From Acanthococcus lagerstroemiae (lineage: Eukaryota > Arthropoda > Insecta > Hemiptera > Eriococcidae): 64,000 nt of DNA. How positions within the stretch are numbered: the first letter of the stretch is position 1; every line of letters begins with the position of its first letter. This document shows positions 18,479 through 28,300 of this stretch, piece after piece. The stretch covers positions 1-64,000 of the forward strand of contig JAJSSI010000090.1 of NCBI GenBank assembly GCA_031841125.1, given 5' to 3'. The translations under genes and the position numbers were made by a program. A model generated the notes under the pieces. That model searched no databases. It was not told where the DNA came from and saw only the letters and a list, made by a program, of their open reading frames with translations.

Positions 18479-18674
18479 TGTTGTATCTTCACATACTCGA
18501 ATTACGTTCAGAAACACATTTTCTAATTTCACATTTTATTCTTAACAAAAACGGTAATCAGGTTCCATACAATACATTACATTTAGACTACAATAACACA
18601 CTAAGCTAACTACTCTTGACAGTGTTGCCATGTTTCCCAATATAACAAAATATACGAACATACCATTCACTACA
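18479..18674 (-). repeat. Gypsy 5' LTR
   Basis: A 196-bp TG...CA repeat identical by eye to 519-714, followed by CGTAC at 18675-18679. As the 5' LTR it should carry the promoter reading leftward. Confidence 0.95.
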
Positions 18675-18713
18675 CGTACGATTAGTACAGTTTACGGCTG
18701 CACAACCGACCAT
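18675..18713 (-). pseudogene. THAP-domain gene, 5' end (start of exon 1)
   Basis: ATG at 18713-18711 opens the THAP frame with MVGCAAVNCTNRT, which supplies the first Cys pair (C-x4-C) of the C2CH finger. The frame runs into the Gypsy duplication CGTAC and continues at 518-400 on the far side of the insertion. The start lies 120 bp from the ATG of a divergent plus-strand exon at 18834, suggesting a shared promoter. Confidence 0.85.
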
Positions 18714-18833
18714 CTTTCTTTAATAATTAAGCAATTATTACAATAATTAAAATGAATTTCTTAACGCAAAACGTTCAATCACCATAAGTAACTGTATAGC
18801 GTGTATACACAGTCAAGTGATAACGGATACAAA

Positions 18834-19041
18834 ATGGCGTATTTCCCCATTCGTGTTTATAGTAGCTTTATCTTGACTAGTCTTGACGTCTTGTTGATTC
18901 CTGCCGAACAAGCTTTTAAATTGCGTTGTCGAAACTCAAAACTAGTCATGAATGTACATCAGGTAGATCGAAAAACCGATTTGATCATTGTAGCGCGAAA
19001 ATTAGAATTATTAGTTCAAGGAACATCACATAATAGTAATT
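18834..19041 (+). CDS. Possible first exon of an unrecognised plus-strand gene
   Basis: ATG at 18834 opens about 69 codons ending at a possible donor (TACG|GTACG). The part around NVHQVDRKTDLIIVARKLELLVQ looks like real coding sequence. The phase does not fit the next exon at 19090, so either the exon border is different, a frameshift is present, or the two are unrelated. No family is recognised. Confidence 0.35.
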
Positions 19042-19089
19042 ACGGTACGCACATTATAACGATTTTAATTTAGTTTTACAAATATCCAG

Positions 19090-19967
19090 GTGGTACACCA
19101 TCCTGATTACTTACGAAGTTTTATGCTTCGATGTTTAGAAATGGCGGCAAAGAATATAATCGAAAGACTGATGATGGAACAAGCGGATGATGGTAGTTCG
19201 CAAATGAATCGGCTTCCTTTCGTTAAACTTTTATTCCATCGGTTCCTGAAGGAACACGGTTTCGTCGAATTGTTCGATCAAGAAGATCTACCGCACACGT
19301 TCCGAAATGACGAACAGACGACAAGGACTGAATATCGTTACGAAACGCGTATGTCAACATTTAAATTCGAAGTCATATTCGATGTTCAGCTGTATTACGT
19401 CATGGTTACTATGATTGTAAGTTTCTGCTTTCGAATATTGTATCAGTAAATAGAAGGTCTAAAGATGAGTGGTAGTAATTCAAAAACTCCGTCTTATGTA
19501 TTCTAGAGAACTAAAATCGATGGAACCAGTCCGAAAGCTGAAGTATTTGTGTTCGATGATTTTCCCAAATTACTTCCAGAATCTAATATTGATGATCGTG
19601 ATCTCGTGGAGAAAGTACTGCTAAAGTTGGCCACCAAGTTCAGCAAATTGTGAGAATATATTGCACCTTCCTTGAGATAACGTTTTCAAATTCATGATAT
19701 CGGTTTTACTATCTGCTTAGTGAAGATACTGTCCTGTTTTAATATATCTTTAATTTTACTCGTACATATTTAGTAGTATTTTCTTTAACATAATTACAGA
19801 TGGACGTCGTTCCGTACAACATCTGTGAGCAACGTCTCTAGCAATGCAACGCCGCAAGACGTAGAAGATGCATTATACTTTATTTCGAATAATTGCTGAT
19901 ACCACCAGCTGAATAATTTACAATTATCTGAATTTAAAGATCAATTCGGTTATGTTCCTGCGGGAAA
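19090..19967 (+). pseudogene. Three-exon unrecognised gene with an in-frame TGA
   Basis: Exons 19090-19416, 19507-19649 and 19800 onward join in phase with GT-AG introns. They encode about 189 residues (e.g. LRCLEMAAKNIIERLMME, then FVFDDFPKLLPESNIDDRD and ATPQDVEDALYFISNNC) before TGA at 19897-19899. The frame goes on in coding-like style (YHQLNNLQLSEFKDQFGYVPAG) to a possible donor at 19967. The TGA therefore looks like a nonsense change in a longer exon, though a real short C-terminus is possible. I do not recognise the family and propose no function. The partner gene upstream (THAP) is also broken. Confidence 0.5.
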
Positions 19968-20785
19968 GTATATTTATCTTGCAATTTTTTTTTTTTTTTT
20001 TTTTTTTCCTCAAGCGTATTTCAAAAAAAGTTTCATTTTTATTCATTACTTAGAGATTAGTTTTTTAATTAGTTCAAATGTATTTCAAAAGAGAAGTTTT
20101 CATTTTCATTCTTGTGATAGAAGATAAGAAAATTTACGTAGAGAACGCAAATAATATACAAATGTGTACTTTTTGTACTGTGCTGAAAAATATAACGTTC
20201 TCTCACAAAGTTTCAAGTTGAATCTATACTATTATTATCAACACCTTATATTTTTATATGATTACAAGCATTTCTTGCAATGCTTGCTATGTTGGGGTGG
20301 TAGTTAGTGTGAGGGTGCATGGAATGGTGTCTCTGGCGCGTTCCAAGAAACAGACAACAAAAAAAAAGTTTGCTTAAGAACGGCACGTATAAAATAGCAT
20401 AGGAATACATAGGAATAAATCAGAAAATGAAAAAACGAACTTTCCTCCTAAGGGGACTAGAACCTCGATTTATGGCTTAAAAAATTCCTCTGAATAACAG
20501 CATTGTGTCCGTGCCTGATTGAACCCATTGGTTCTTGATTGGTAAGGAAAACACATTCATAATGAAAGCGTGCTTAGCAGCGCGTTGTCAGTATGTGCTT
20601 CGATTTCCTCATTTTTGACCCTAATTTAGACCCTAACTCTGACCCGGATAGGGCTAGGACCTTCGTTAAGATTTTAAAATCCGCCCCTGGATAACAGAAA
20701 TGTGTGGTGAACATTTCAACTCGATAGGTCAAGGCGTTCTCGAGTTATTCGTCAGCATACAGACAGACAAACCAACAAAATTATA
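19968..20785. other. Intergenic, no gene seen
   Basis: A/T-rich with a long T-run near 19987-20008, short direct echoes (TTTCATTTTTATTC / TTTTCATTTTCATTC), and a more GC-rich part at about 20430-20770 that reads like an old repeat. It ends at the TA target of the mariner-like element. No open frame or RNA gene is supported. Confidence 0.5.
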
Positions 20786-20787
20786 TA

Positions 20788-22723
20788 CAGGGTGTTCCAG
20801 TTTGGATGGGAAAGCCGAGAGTTGATGATAGTACTCGCCGAGACAAACAAAAAACCTTAGTACCATTTTCTCGAATTCTCAAACCGGAGGAAATTAAGTG
20901 TACCTGAAAGTGTACCCGCTATAATTTTTAAGATAAAGTAAAATGTTGTTGATGAAACTTGAACTACTTTTAATTTTCAACAAAAAAAGTGAAGTAACAT
21001 TTTAGCCTATCATTGAAATTGAAGGCACTATACAACATCAAAAATGATAAAAATTTGAAAATTCTCCCCTAATTTAGGGGGGAGGGAGTAATTTATGTCA
21101 GATGAAGTGCTGAGCTAGGGGACTTCAAGAAACCATCATTGATTGAATTTGGTTCAGTGTATCCAAAGTCATTACCATTAATTTTTCGAAAAACAAATTG
21201 CAAACTAAATTTATTTATGCACGCGCAAAATTTTGCGTAGCAAGTTGATAGCTTGATACAGTGTTATCCATTAACGCAACAGGAGCTACTCAGCGGCCAG
21301 CGGCGCGTTGCAAGGTCGCGCCCTAGCGGCATGGAACCTGGTACGCGTTACGCGTAGTGTCACGTTAGGGTCCAGTCTATGTACTGTGTACATCAAATTA
21401 ATGCTGACGAAATGTAAACAACACTTCGCTTATCCCTGGGAATGTTATCAGAAATTGCCGACATGTAAATTGTTTTTACTTTTTACTCATTTATTCTAGA
21501 ACAACTAATTTTTATTGTTTCGTCTTCATTTAAACTCCTATCAAAAAGTGAGATGTGAGTTCGCGAAGAAATATCCGAATGTCCGGATGCCGAACAAGAC
21601 TTCCATTATGCGTAATTGCGTATGCGTTCAAAGTTTCAAAAAACTGGTAGTGTTGGGAACCAAAAACACGTTCGTAAATGTACAGTAGTTCTTTCCGGAG
21701 AAAAAGTGTGCGAAGTTCAAACTGTTATGAAAAAATTCCCAGCCAGATCATTGAATAAAGCTCGACAAGAAGTCAATCTATCCTATGGAAGCATGCATCG
21801 AGGTACACAACTGTTAACGATGAAACCATATCATTCAGGAGCTTGAGCCAGTTGATTTCACGGAACGAGTTCAGTACTGTCCCCTGTAAATGGTTCCTTC
21901 GCTTCACACGTGACGTGAATATCCTGAACTCTGTATTCTTCAACGATGAAGTCAGGTTTCATCGTTTCAATTGAACGGTTACATCAATTCCCGGAATACG
22001 CGTTGATGGTCAGCTGAAAATCCGCATCAGCTAATCGAAAACCCGTTGCACTCTGCGAAAATTGGAGTATGGTGCGGAATTTCACGCGGTAAAATTATCG
22101 GTCCTGTATTCTTCCCCACTACAGTTAATAGCGAACGATGTCAAGAATTAACTCGTCAGTTCATTTCGCTACTCGCATCAGAAGATCGACATTGTTGGTT
22201 GCAACAAGATAATGCAACATGTCATGTTTCAAATGATACTCTTGAATTCTTAAAGGAATTCTTCGGTGAACGGTTGATCTCGAATGGTCTATGGCATCCT
22301 CGTTCACCTGATTCGAACCCGCTAAATTTTTTTTCTTTGGGGCTACCTGAAGGACCGAGTTCACCACAGCAACCCGCAAACAATAGCTGAACTTGGTAAG
22401 AACATTGAAGACCTCATTCATTCGATTCCAAATTCGATGCTGAAAAAAGTTGCCCGTAATGCAATCCGTCGAACAAAATATGCTGCTTGGAAGCTGATGG
22501 TGGCCAGTTCGAACACTTGTTGTAAAGATTATTTATCAATTTGATGTAATTATTCGTTTTTCGTACTCTGCTTAGTTATTAAACCAGATTTCCGTTTGTT
22601 TTTTGACTTTTAAATTTTGGGTTGCGTTTTAAATGGATAATCCTGTAAATAACGATTTTCAAAAGGTACTCGGCGAGTACTATCATCAACTCTTGGCTTT
22701 CCCATCCAAACTGGAACACCCGG
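20788..22723 (+). mobile_element. Degenerate mariner/Tc1-like DNA transposon
   Basis: 55-bp inverted ends (20788-20842 and 22669-22723) start CAGGGTGTTCCAGTTTGG / CCGGGTGTTCCAGTTTGG, with about 53 of 55 positions matching, and are flanked by TA on both sides. At 1,936 bp the size is right for a transposase gene between the repeats. The gene inside is broken. Confidence 0.88.
21616..22530 (+). pseudogene. Broken mariner/Tc1-like transposase
   Basis: Fragments in different frames read in order: an HTH region (KFQKTGSV...EVQTVMKKFPARSLNKARQEV), a first Asp in SVFFNDEVRFH, HSAKIGVWCGISRGKIIGPVFF, a second Asp in LQQDNATCHVS, the LWHPRSPDSNPLNFF block, then a C-terminal KNIEDLIHSIPNSMLKKV. This is the usual order in Tc1/mariner transposases of insects. 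Several frameshifts and stops make it inactive. The exact DDD/DDE spacing was not assigned. Confidence 0.8.
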
Positions 22724-22953
22724 TATTAGATAGGTAATGTTTCACGAATTTGCGATAGACGTACTCTGTAAACGTTGTATACCTTAACCCTCTAAGTGCA
22801 CACATGAAGAATTCCATAAAATGCACACACTGTGAATCTCACAGCACTGTAAGAAATTGCAGTAATACGCACAAATCGATGCGAGGTAGGGTATCAGGGA
22901 AGTGTAGATAGTATTCAAGCGAGTGGACAGTGGAAGAGGTCAGAAAAAAGTCA
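22724..22953. other. Spacer between mariner-like element and non-LTR element
   Basis: 230 bp of mixed composition with no open frame or repeat recognised. Confidence 0.4.
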
Positions 22954-22977
22954 GGTTAGGTTAGGTTAGGTTAGGTT
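22954..22977 (+). repeat. (GGTTA)n tract at the 5' edge of the non-LTR element
   Basis: Nearly five GGTTA units (TTAGG register) stand directly before the CCCGGCCCCC start of the element. The same unit stands before copy 2 (43122-43135). This matches the insect telomere unit, so it is either an interstitial telomeric target or a 5' part of the element. Confidence 0.8.
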
Positions 22978-23682
22978 CCCGGCCCCCGGAGGGGGCTGGG
23001 GCCCCTCACTTAGGGGGGGCACCCAAGGTGTTTCCCCCTGGTCAGGGGCCTCGGCCACTGATGAAGGGACAAGGTGGCACATCATCTACCGGGCGCGTCC
23101 CCAGGTGGCGGATAGGGGGGCAGTGGATGGAGGACTCAACCTCCATCTGCTGTGCCAGAAATGGCCGCGGACCACTGTGCAATGCTCTTTTCGGCGGGTC
23201 CAGGAGCATTAGAAGTAAAGAAATATGGAACCCACACGTTTTGGCCATGTTAAAATTAAAATTCAAAATTCTCGTCCTTGGCCTGGCCAGTGGTGACTGT
23301 CTGTGGGGCTGGTGGCGACACGCCTTCACGTCTGGATGGGGGGCGCCTTCACGTCCGACTGTCGGGTTACGTACTGCGTCCCCTTGACAGGTTACGTACC
23401 GCGTTGTTGTCGCTGGGTCTGCGGGCAGCGTCTCTGGACGGGGAAAAACCAGGCGATAGGAGAAGGAAAACTCCGACAGACAAACCCGGGTGCATCCTTC
23501 AGTCAAATCTATCATACTATCAGGGACCACTTGCTCCTTAACTCTACTTCTTCTCTTTACTACTCTTTCCTATCTTGCTTCCAATTTTCGCTAAATTTCT
23601 ACCATCACTTCCGGGCCTCTTCTGCTCGGGTTAAGTATGGGACCCTGCCTGTAATGGGTAGAATCATTCAACTAGAGCAACC
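22978..23682 (+). promoter_or_regulatory. Non-LTR 5' UTR
   Basis: Starts CCCGGCCCCCGGAGGGGGC and matches copy 2 (43136-43533) closely over its first 400 bp. The long open frames in both strands here reflect GC bias and are not conserved as proteins. In non-LTR elements the internal promoter lies in this region. Confidence 0.65.
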
Positions 23683-23707
23683 ATGATGGACAACTATAGT
23701 GATGATG
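23683..23707 (+). CDS. Non-LTR ORF1, first codons (before MAV2)
   Basis: ATG at 23683 opens MMDNYSDD. The frame continues at 37311 past MAV2 once one ATGATG duplication is counted, giving ERAGSDTAKG and then the ORF1 frame. No other ATG in the right frame lies between. MAV2 thus inserted eight codons into ORF1. Confidence 0.75.
23702..23707. repeat. MAV2 target-site duplication, left copy (ATGATG)
   Basis: ATGATG directly before the terminus, repeated at 37305-37310 after the other terminus. Confidence 0.93.
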
Positions 23708-24035
23708 AGTAGTATGCAATATACCTGATCCTGGACCACGTTTTCCATGTTCATTTCACCGCCCATTTTTTGCCCATTTTTGCCCATTTTTGCCCATTTT
23801 TTTCGTGATTTTCAATATTATTCTACCAAATTACGAGTCTCATAAAATTATTATATAAACTATAATAAAATCCAGCATCCCGCTAGAAAAGCTTATCAAG
23901 CTCGCGCAACTACTCGTTCTGCGCATAAGACTATAATGTGTGCGAGAGAGAAAAAACTAATGAGTGCGAGAGAATGATGTGAAATAAAATACCATTTTTT
24001 ATGTTATCAAATAATTAATTTCCTGGATCACATTT
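23708..24035. repeat. MAV2 left terminal inverted repeat
   Basis: Matches the reverse complement of 36987-37304. It contains four GCCCATTTTT-like units (three on the right end), then a part shared with the MAV1 termini (TTACGAGTCTCATAAAA, AATCCAGCATCCCGCTAG, TTCACATCATTC in complement). Confidence 0.88.
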
Positions 24036-24178
24036 TTTTTTACGCATTAATCAACCGAAACTTTATCAATTTTTACGCTTATATTTTCTCAAGATGATTT
24101 TCAGCAGTATTCTACCAAATTACGAGTCTCATAAAATTATTATAAACTAATAATAAAATCCAGCATCCCACTAGAAAC
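24022..24178. repeat. Extra internal copy of MAV1-type terminus inside MAV2
   Basis: From CCTGGATCACATTTTT through ACGCATTAATCAACCGAAAC to AATCCAGCATCCC this stretch repeats the outer part of the MAV1 inverted repeat (about 2951-3107), lying directly inside MAV2's own terminus. MAV2's PolB-side end is thus a composite of two terminus types. Confidence 0.75.
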
Positions 24179-24240
24179 ATCATCTGAGCTCTCCTTCTAA
24201 AAACTCGCATATGAGAAACACAGAGGGAAAGGTACTAGAA

Positions 24241-24394
24241 GTGGTCCGATTCGACCGTCTGTACATTGTCGTGTATATTACGCATGATTCATTCCGTTTT
24301 TTACTCGTAGTATTAAAGTGGTCCGATTCGACCGTCTGTACATTGTCGTGTATATTACGCATGATTCATTCCGTTTTTTACTCGTAGTATTAAA
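24241..24394. repeat. Two tandem copies of a 77-bp unit
   Basis: GTGGTCCGATTCGACCGTCT... to ...ACTCGTAGTATTAAA occurs twice head to tail with no differences seen, and a third copy begins and diverges. It is not in MAV1. The frame reported across it is an artefact of the duplication. Confidence 0.85.
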
Positions 24395-24536
24395 GTGGCC
24401 CGATTCTTAAATTGCGAAGCGCTCTAGCTGGCGCGCTTGTTCATTGGTTGATTCTGGAATGACTCATGTGTGATTTCATTACAGAGAAAACGTGTGCGGA
24501 AAAATTGCACGTGATTTATTCCAACCTTGTCCTGAA

Positions 24537-24730
24537 GACTATTAAAAGATAAATTATATTCAGCAATGTAATCATCCACAGCTAAATCAGGATCTACTAG
24601 CTCAGTTCTATTTTCAAACTCAAACCCATTATCATTTTCAAATAATTCATTAACATTTTCATTATCATTATCTGCATTTAAATATTTCTTAATATTTCTA
24701 ACTTTTCTACCACCAAATTCATAATAAAGA
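24537..24730 (-). pseudogene. Orphan coding fragment, acidic protein
   Basis: About 64 open codons on the minus strand without a start: ILYYEFGGRKVRNIKKYL, then Asn/Asp/Glu-rich sequence, ending around DDYIAEYNLSFNSLQDK. A/T-rich like other MAV genes and absent from MAV1. Probably the tail of a gene lost in rearrangement of this end. Not recognised. Confidence 0.4.
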
Positions 24731-24736
24731 ATTATT

Positions 24737-25033
24737 TTACAATTTTAAAAAATATTTTATTTTCTCTGCTTCCTCTTCTGAATCAATATCTGAATCAAGA
24801 TCATCTTCTCTTCTTAATGGTGATTTATCATAATTATTAATGTTTATATGTGTATCTGTTTTCTTTCTATCTCTTTCTCTCATTCTTTCTCTTTCTCTGC
24901 CCTTACATTTTTGAAAATGTGCTTCATATAAATTTTCTTCATCATATTCTTCATAATTAGAACCAGAATCACTATAATCAGTCCATAATTATCATTATCA
25001 GGGTCTCCATTATAAAATCCATTATCATAAATT

Positions 25034-25083
<50 letters not shown>

Positions 25084-25158
25084 GTCATTAATTTCAGGAT
25101 TATATTCTTTAGGATTATTATTATCAGCCATTTCAAAATCTTCAATATGATTTTCCAT
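24737..25158 (-). pseudogene. Acidic Asn-rich protein gene, frameshifted
   Basis: Same gene as 15388-15825. The start and Asn run agree with MAV1, but a net deletion after NDNYG shifts the frame, and the conserved charged tail (REDDLDSDIDSEEEAEKIKYFLKL region) follows in another frame to the stop at 24737. The Asn run is an (ATT)n/(AAT)n microsatellite of different length. Confidence 0.75.
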
Positions 25159-25324
25159 TGTGTATTTAATAAAAAAAAAATTGATATTAAAATTATAAAA
25201 TGTGGTCTAACCAAATAGGAAAAAAATTTTTGATGATGATATTTTTAGTAATGAAAAACCAGAACAATTACTCCCAAGACGAGATAGAGATATTGAAGTA
25301 AGAGAAGGTAGTTCAAGAAATTGG

Positions 25325-28300
25325 ATGAATATGGTTCATGATTATGAAATATATTGTGATTCTGCAAAGTATGATTTAATAAGATATCTATTTAAGGTTA
25401 ATGAAAAACTTAATGAAATTGCAAAAAGAGAATTGAAAACAAAGAATAGTATAAGCTTCCAATTGGTGGTAGTTGTAGACTATATTGAAATAAATTTAAA
25501 TGGTGAACAAGTAAATCATCATAGAAATCATTTTCGATCAACAAGAAATGTTATTGTTCATTCAAATGCTATCAAAAGTGCACTAGTCTCAGCCAAAAAT
25601 GAAATCTTGAGAAATTTTAATAGTTATAATGCTAAGAATACAAGATATAGATTTGATAGAGTTATTCGAGTAGATATTCACTCTGATCAAAATAATCCTT
25701 TGCGAGGAGGAACTTATATTCAATTACCAAGTTTTATTATCTCAAAAAAATGCTGTATCAATGTAAAAAATATAAAAACTAATAAATCCAAATGTCTCAA
25801 ACAAGAAGATTTAAGATGTTTTGAATATGCATTAGAAAGTATATTAAATCCTGTTGAAAAACATACTGATAGGACTACTAACTACGATATTACGAAATAT
25901 GAAGCCTTGAATATGGAATATCCTGTTCAACTAGCACCTGAAAATATTGAAATATATGAAAATTTCATAAATAGATCAATTAATATTTATAAGTATGATG
26001 ATACTAAAATCACTTTGTATATTCAAACAAAAAAATTTAAAAATTATGAAGGACATATAAATTTACTGCTATATAAAGAACATATTGTTGGAATAAAAAA
26101 TTTGAGTGCTTTATTAAAAGGTCAAATACATAAATATACTAATCATGTGAACATTTGTTTGAAATGTCATAAAAAATTTGAAGCAGAATCTGACTATAAT
26201 AAGCATATTGAACAGTGTGTTTATGAAAAACAAAATATTATAATACCAACTGATGAAGATAATATAAGGTTATATCATTCATTTGGCGCTGAACAATATC
26301 ATCCATATACTTTAACTCTAGATTTTGAATGCTTGTTAAAAAAAATGCAAAAACAAATAACAAAGACAACAAAATATATTCATAAGCATGTTGCAAATAG
26401 TTTCTGTTTTTATTCAGATAAAATGGGTGTAGAATTAGTAAGATGTAGTAATATACAGAAGTTAATGGAATATTTCAATAAAATGCTACAAAAACATGGG
26501 AAAGAATATTATAAATTGAGAATGAATAATGAAAAAATGATTTGGGGAGAAGAGGAAGCTATTAAGTTTAAATCAGTTACTCATTGTCATATTTGTAATT
26601 ATAAATTCAATAATGGAACTGAAAAAATAAAAGATCATGACCACTTTACTGGTAAATTTAGAGGGGTTGCGTGTAATAAATGTAATCTGAATTTGACAAT
26701 GCCAAAATTTATTCCAATTTTAATTCACAATTTAAAATATGATTCAAAAATATTTCTTACTTGGCTATTAAAATTATGTGATGAATATGATCAAAAAAAT
26801 GATATTAATATTATTCCAAAAAATAATGAAAATTATACTACATTTTCGAGGAAGGTGACTGTTGATCAATATGTACTAGAACATGATTTAACAACATGTC
26901 TCAAATGTAAGACAAAATATTATGATAAAATATTACATAAATGTCCCAAGTGCAATAATTCCAAACTTAATATAAAGAAGAAAGGTGACAAATTACCAAA
27001 AAAAATGGAATTTAGATTTATTGATACCTTAGCTTTTGTAGGTACAAGTTTAGATAAAGCAGTAAAAAATTTAGCAGAAGTTAATAATTGTTTCTGTTCA
27101 AAATGTAATAAAGTTCAAGAAATATATAAAGGAAAATTTTTACCATTAGATGAAAATGGAATTCTAAAATATGAAGCAGAATGTAAAAGTTGTGGAAAAA
27201 TATTGAAGAAACCAATTAATTATAATAAATTCAAAAATATTAGGAAAGAATTCAAAACAGAAGATTTACATTTAGTTTTACAGAAAGGTATTTATCCTTA
27301 TGAATGGGTTGATGTTTATACAAAATTTAAAATGCAATTACCATTAGATAAGCAAGATTGGTATTCTACCTTAAATGATTCTAAAATATCTAGTAATGAT
27401 TTAGCATTTGCAAAAGAAGTTTATAAACACTTCAACTGTAAAAATTTCGGAGATTATCATGATTTATATTTAAAACTTGATACAATTCTTACCAAAGATA
27501 TCTTTGATAATTTTCGAGAAACGTGTTATAAAAATTACAAATTAGATCCAGTCTATTATATCTCAGCACCACAATTATCAGATGCTGCCTCATTAAAGTG
27601 TACTAAACAAGCATTAGAGTTACTAACAGATCAAGAAAATTATGAGATTTATGAAAGAGGAATTAGAGGAGGTATTTCTAATATTCCTCATAGACATGCT
27701 ATAGCAAATAATTGTTATTTCTATGATGAGAAAGTTGGTAAATCAATAAAATTAAGTAAAGAGGATGCTGAAAAGAAAGGAATCTGGAATAGTCAAAAAC
27801 ATATTAGTTATATTTTATATCTAGATTGTAATAATTTATATGGATGGGCTTTAAGTCAACAATTACCAATAGGTGAATTTCTAAATTATAATTTATTGAA
27901 AGAGCAAATGCAAACAAATGTGGAAAAGAAATTATTGATTGAAAGTAAATTTAGAAAGTTAATTCATAAGCCATCAGATTTTACTAAAGACGTAATTCTT
28001 AATTTAGATGATAATGGAGATTATGGATATACATTTATAGTGAATTTAGATATCCCGCTAGAATTACATAATAAATTTAAAGATTATCCCATGCTACCAG
28101 AACACTATATACCTAATGAAAATGAATTATCCGAATACCAAAGAAAGTTAATAGCAAAAGAAATAGGAAGCAAACCAAAAGAAGGTAAATTAATTACTAC
28201 ATTACACTCAAAAAAAGATTATATTATTGATTTTAGAATGTTGAAAGAATGTATAAAACAAGGAATCATTCTAAAAAGTGTTAATAATTATATAAGATTC

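Larger units (their letters stand above)
519..18674 (-). mobile_element. Ty3/Gypsy LTR retrotransposon, interrupted by Maverick MAV1
   Basis: Two 196-bp direct repeats (519-714 and 18479-18674) begin TG, end CA and look identical by eye, flanked by CGTAC. Between them on the minus strand is one gag-pol frame (gag, two zinc knuckles, protease, RT, RNase H, integrase) with no env. A polypurine tract and a tRNA primer site flank the coding region. MAV1 (2930-16488) interrupts the RT. Without MAV1 the element is about 4.6 kb. Identical LTRs and open frames suggest a young insertion. It lies in the coding exon of a THAP gene, in the same orientation as that gene. Confidence 0.95.

Noticed and set aside
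16477..18492. Gag start at 18492 inside the LTR
   Set aside because: The first codon there is GTG within the LTR; the first in-frame ATG is at 18336.
19897..19899. TGA as selenocysteine codon
   Set aside because: No SECIS-like structure was recognised, and many insects lack selenoproteins; a nonsense change is simpler.
23028..23686. Open frames on both strands in the non-LTR 5' UTR
   Set aside because: GC-rich UTR without stops by chance; copy 2 has indels that break these frames.
24180..24362. 60-codon minus frame with a repeated ESDHFNTTSKKRNES unit
   Set aside because: Arises from the 77-bp tandem duplication only.
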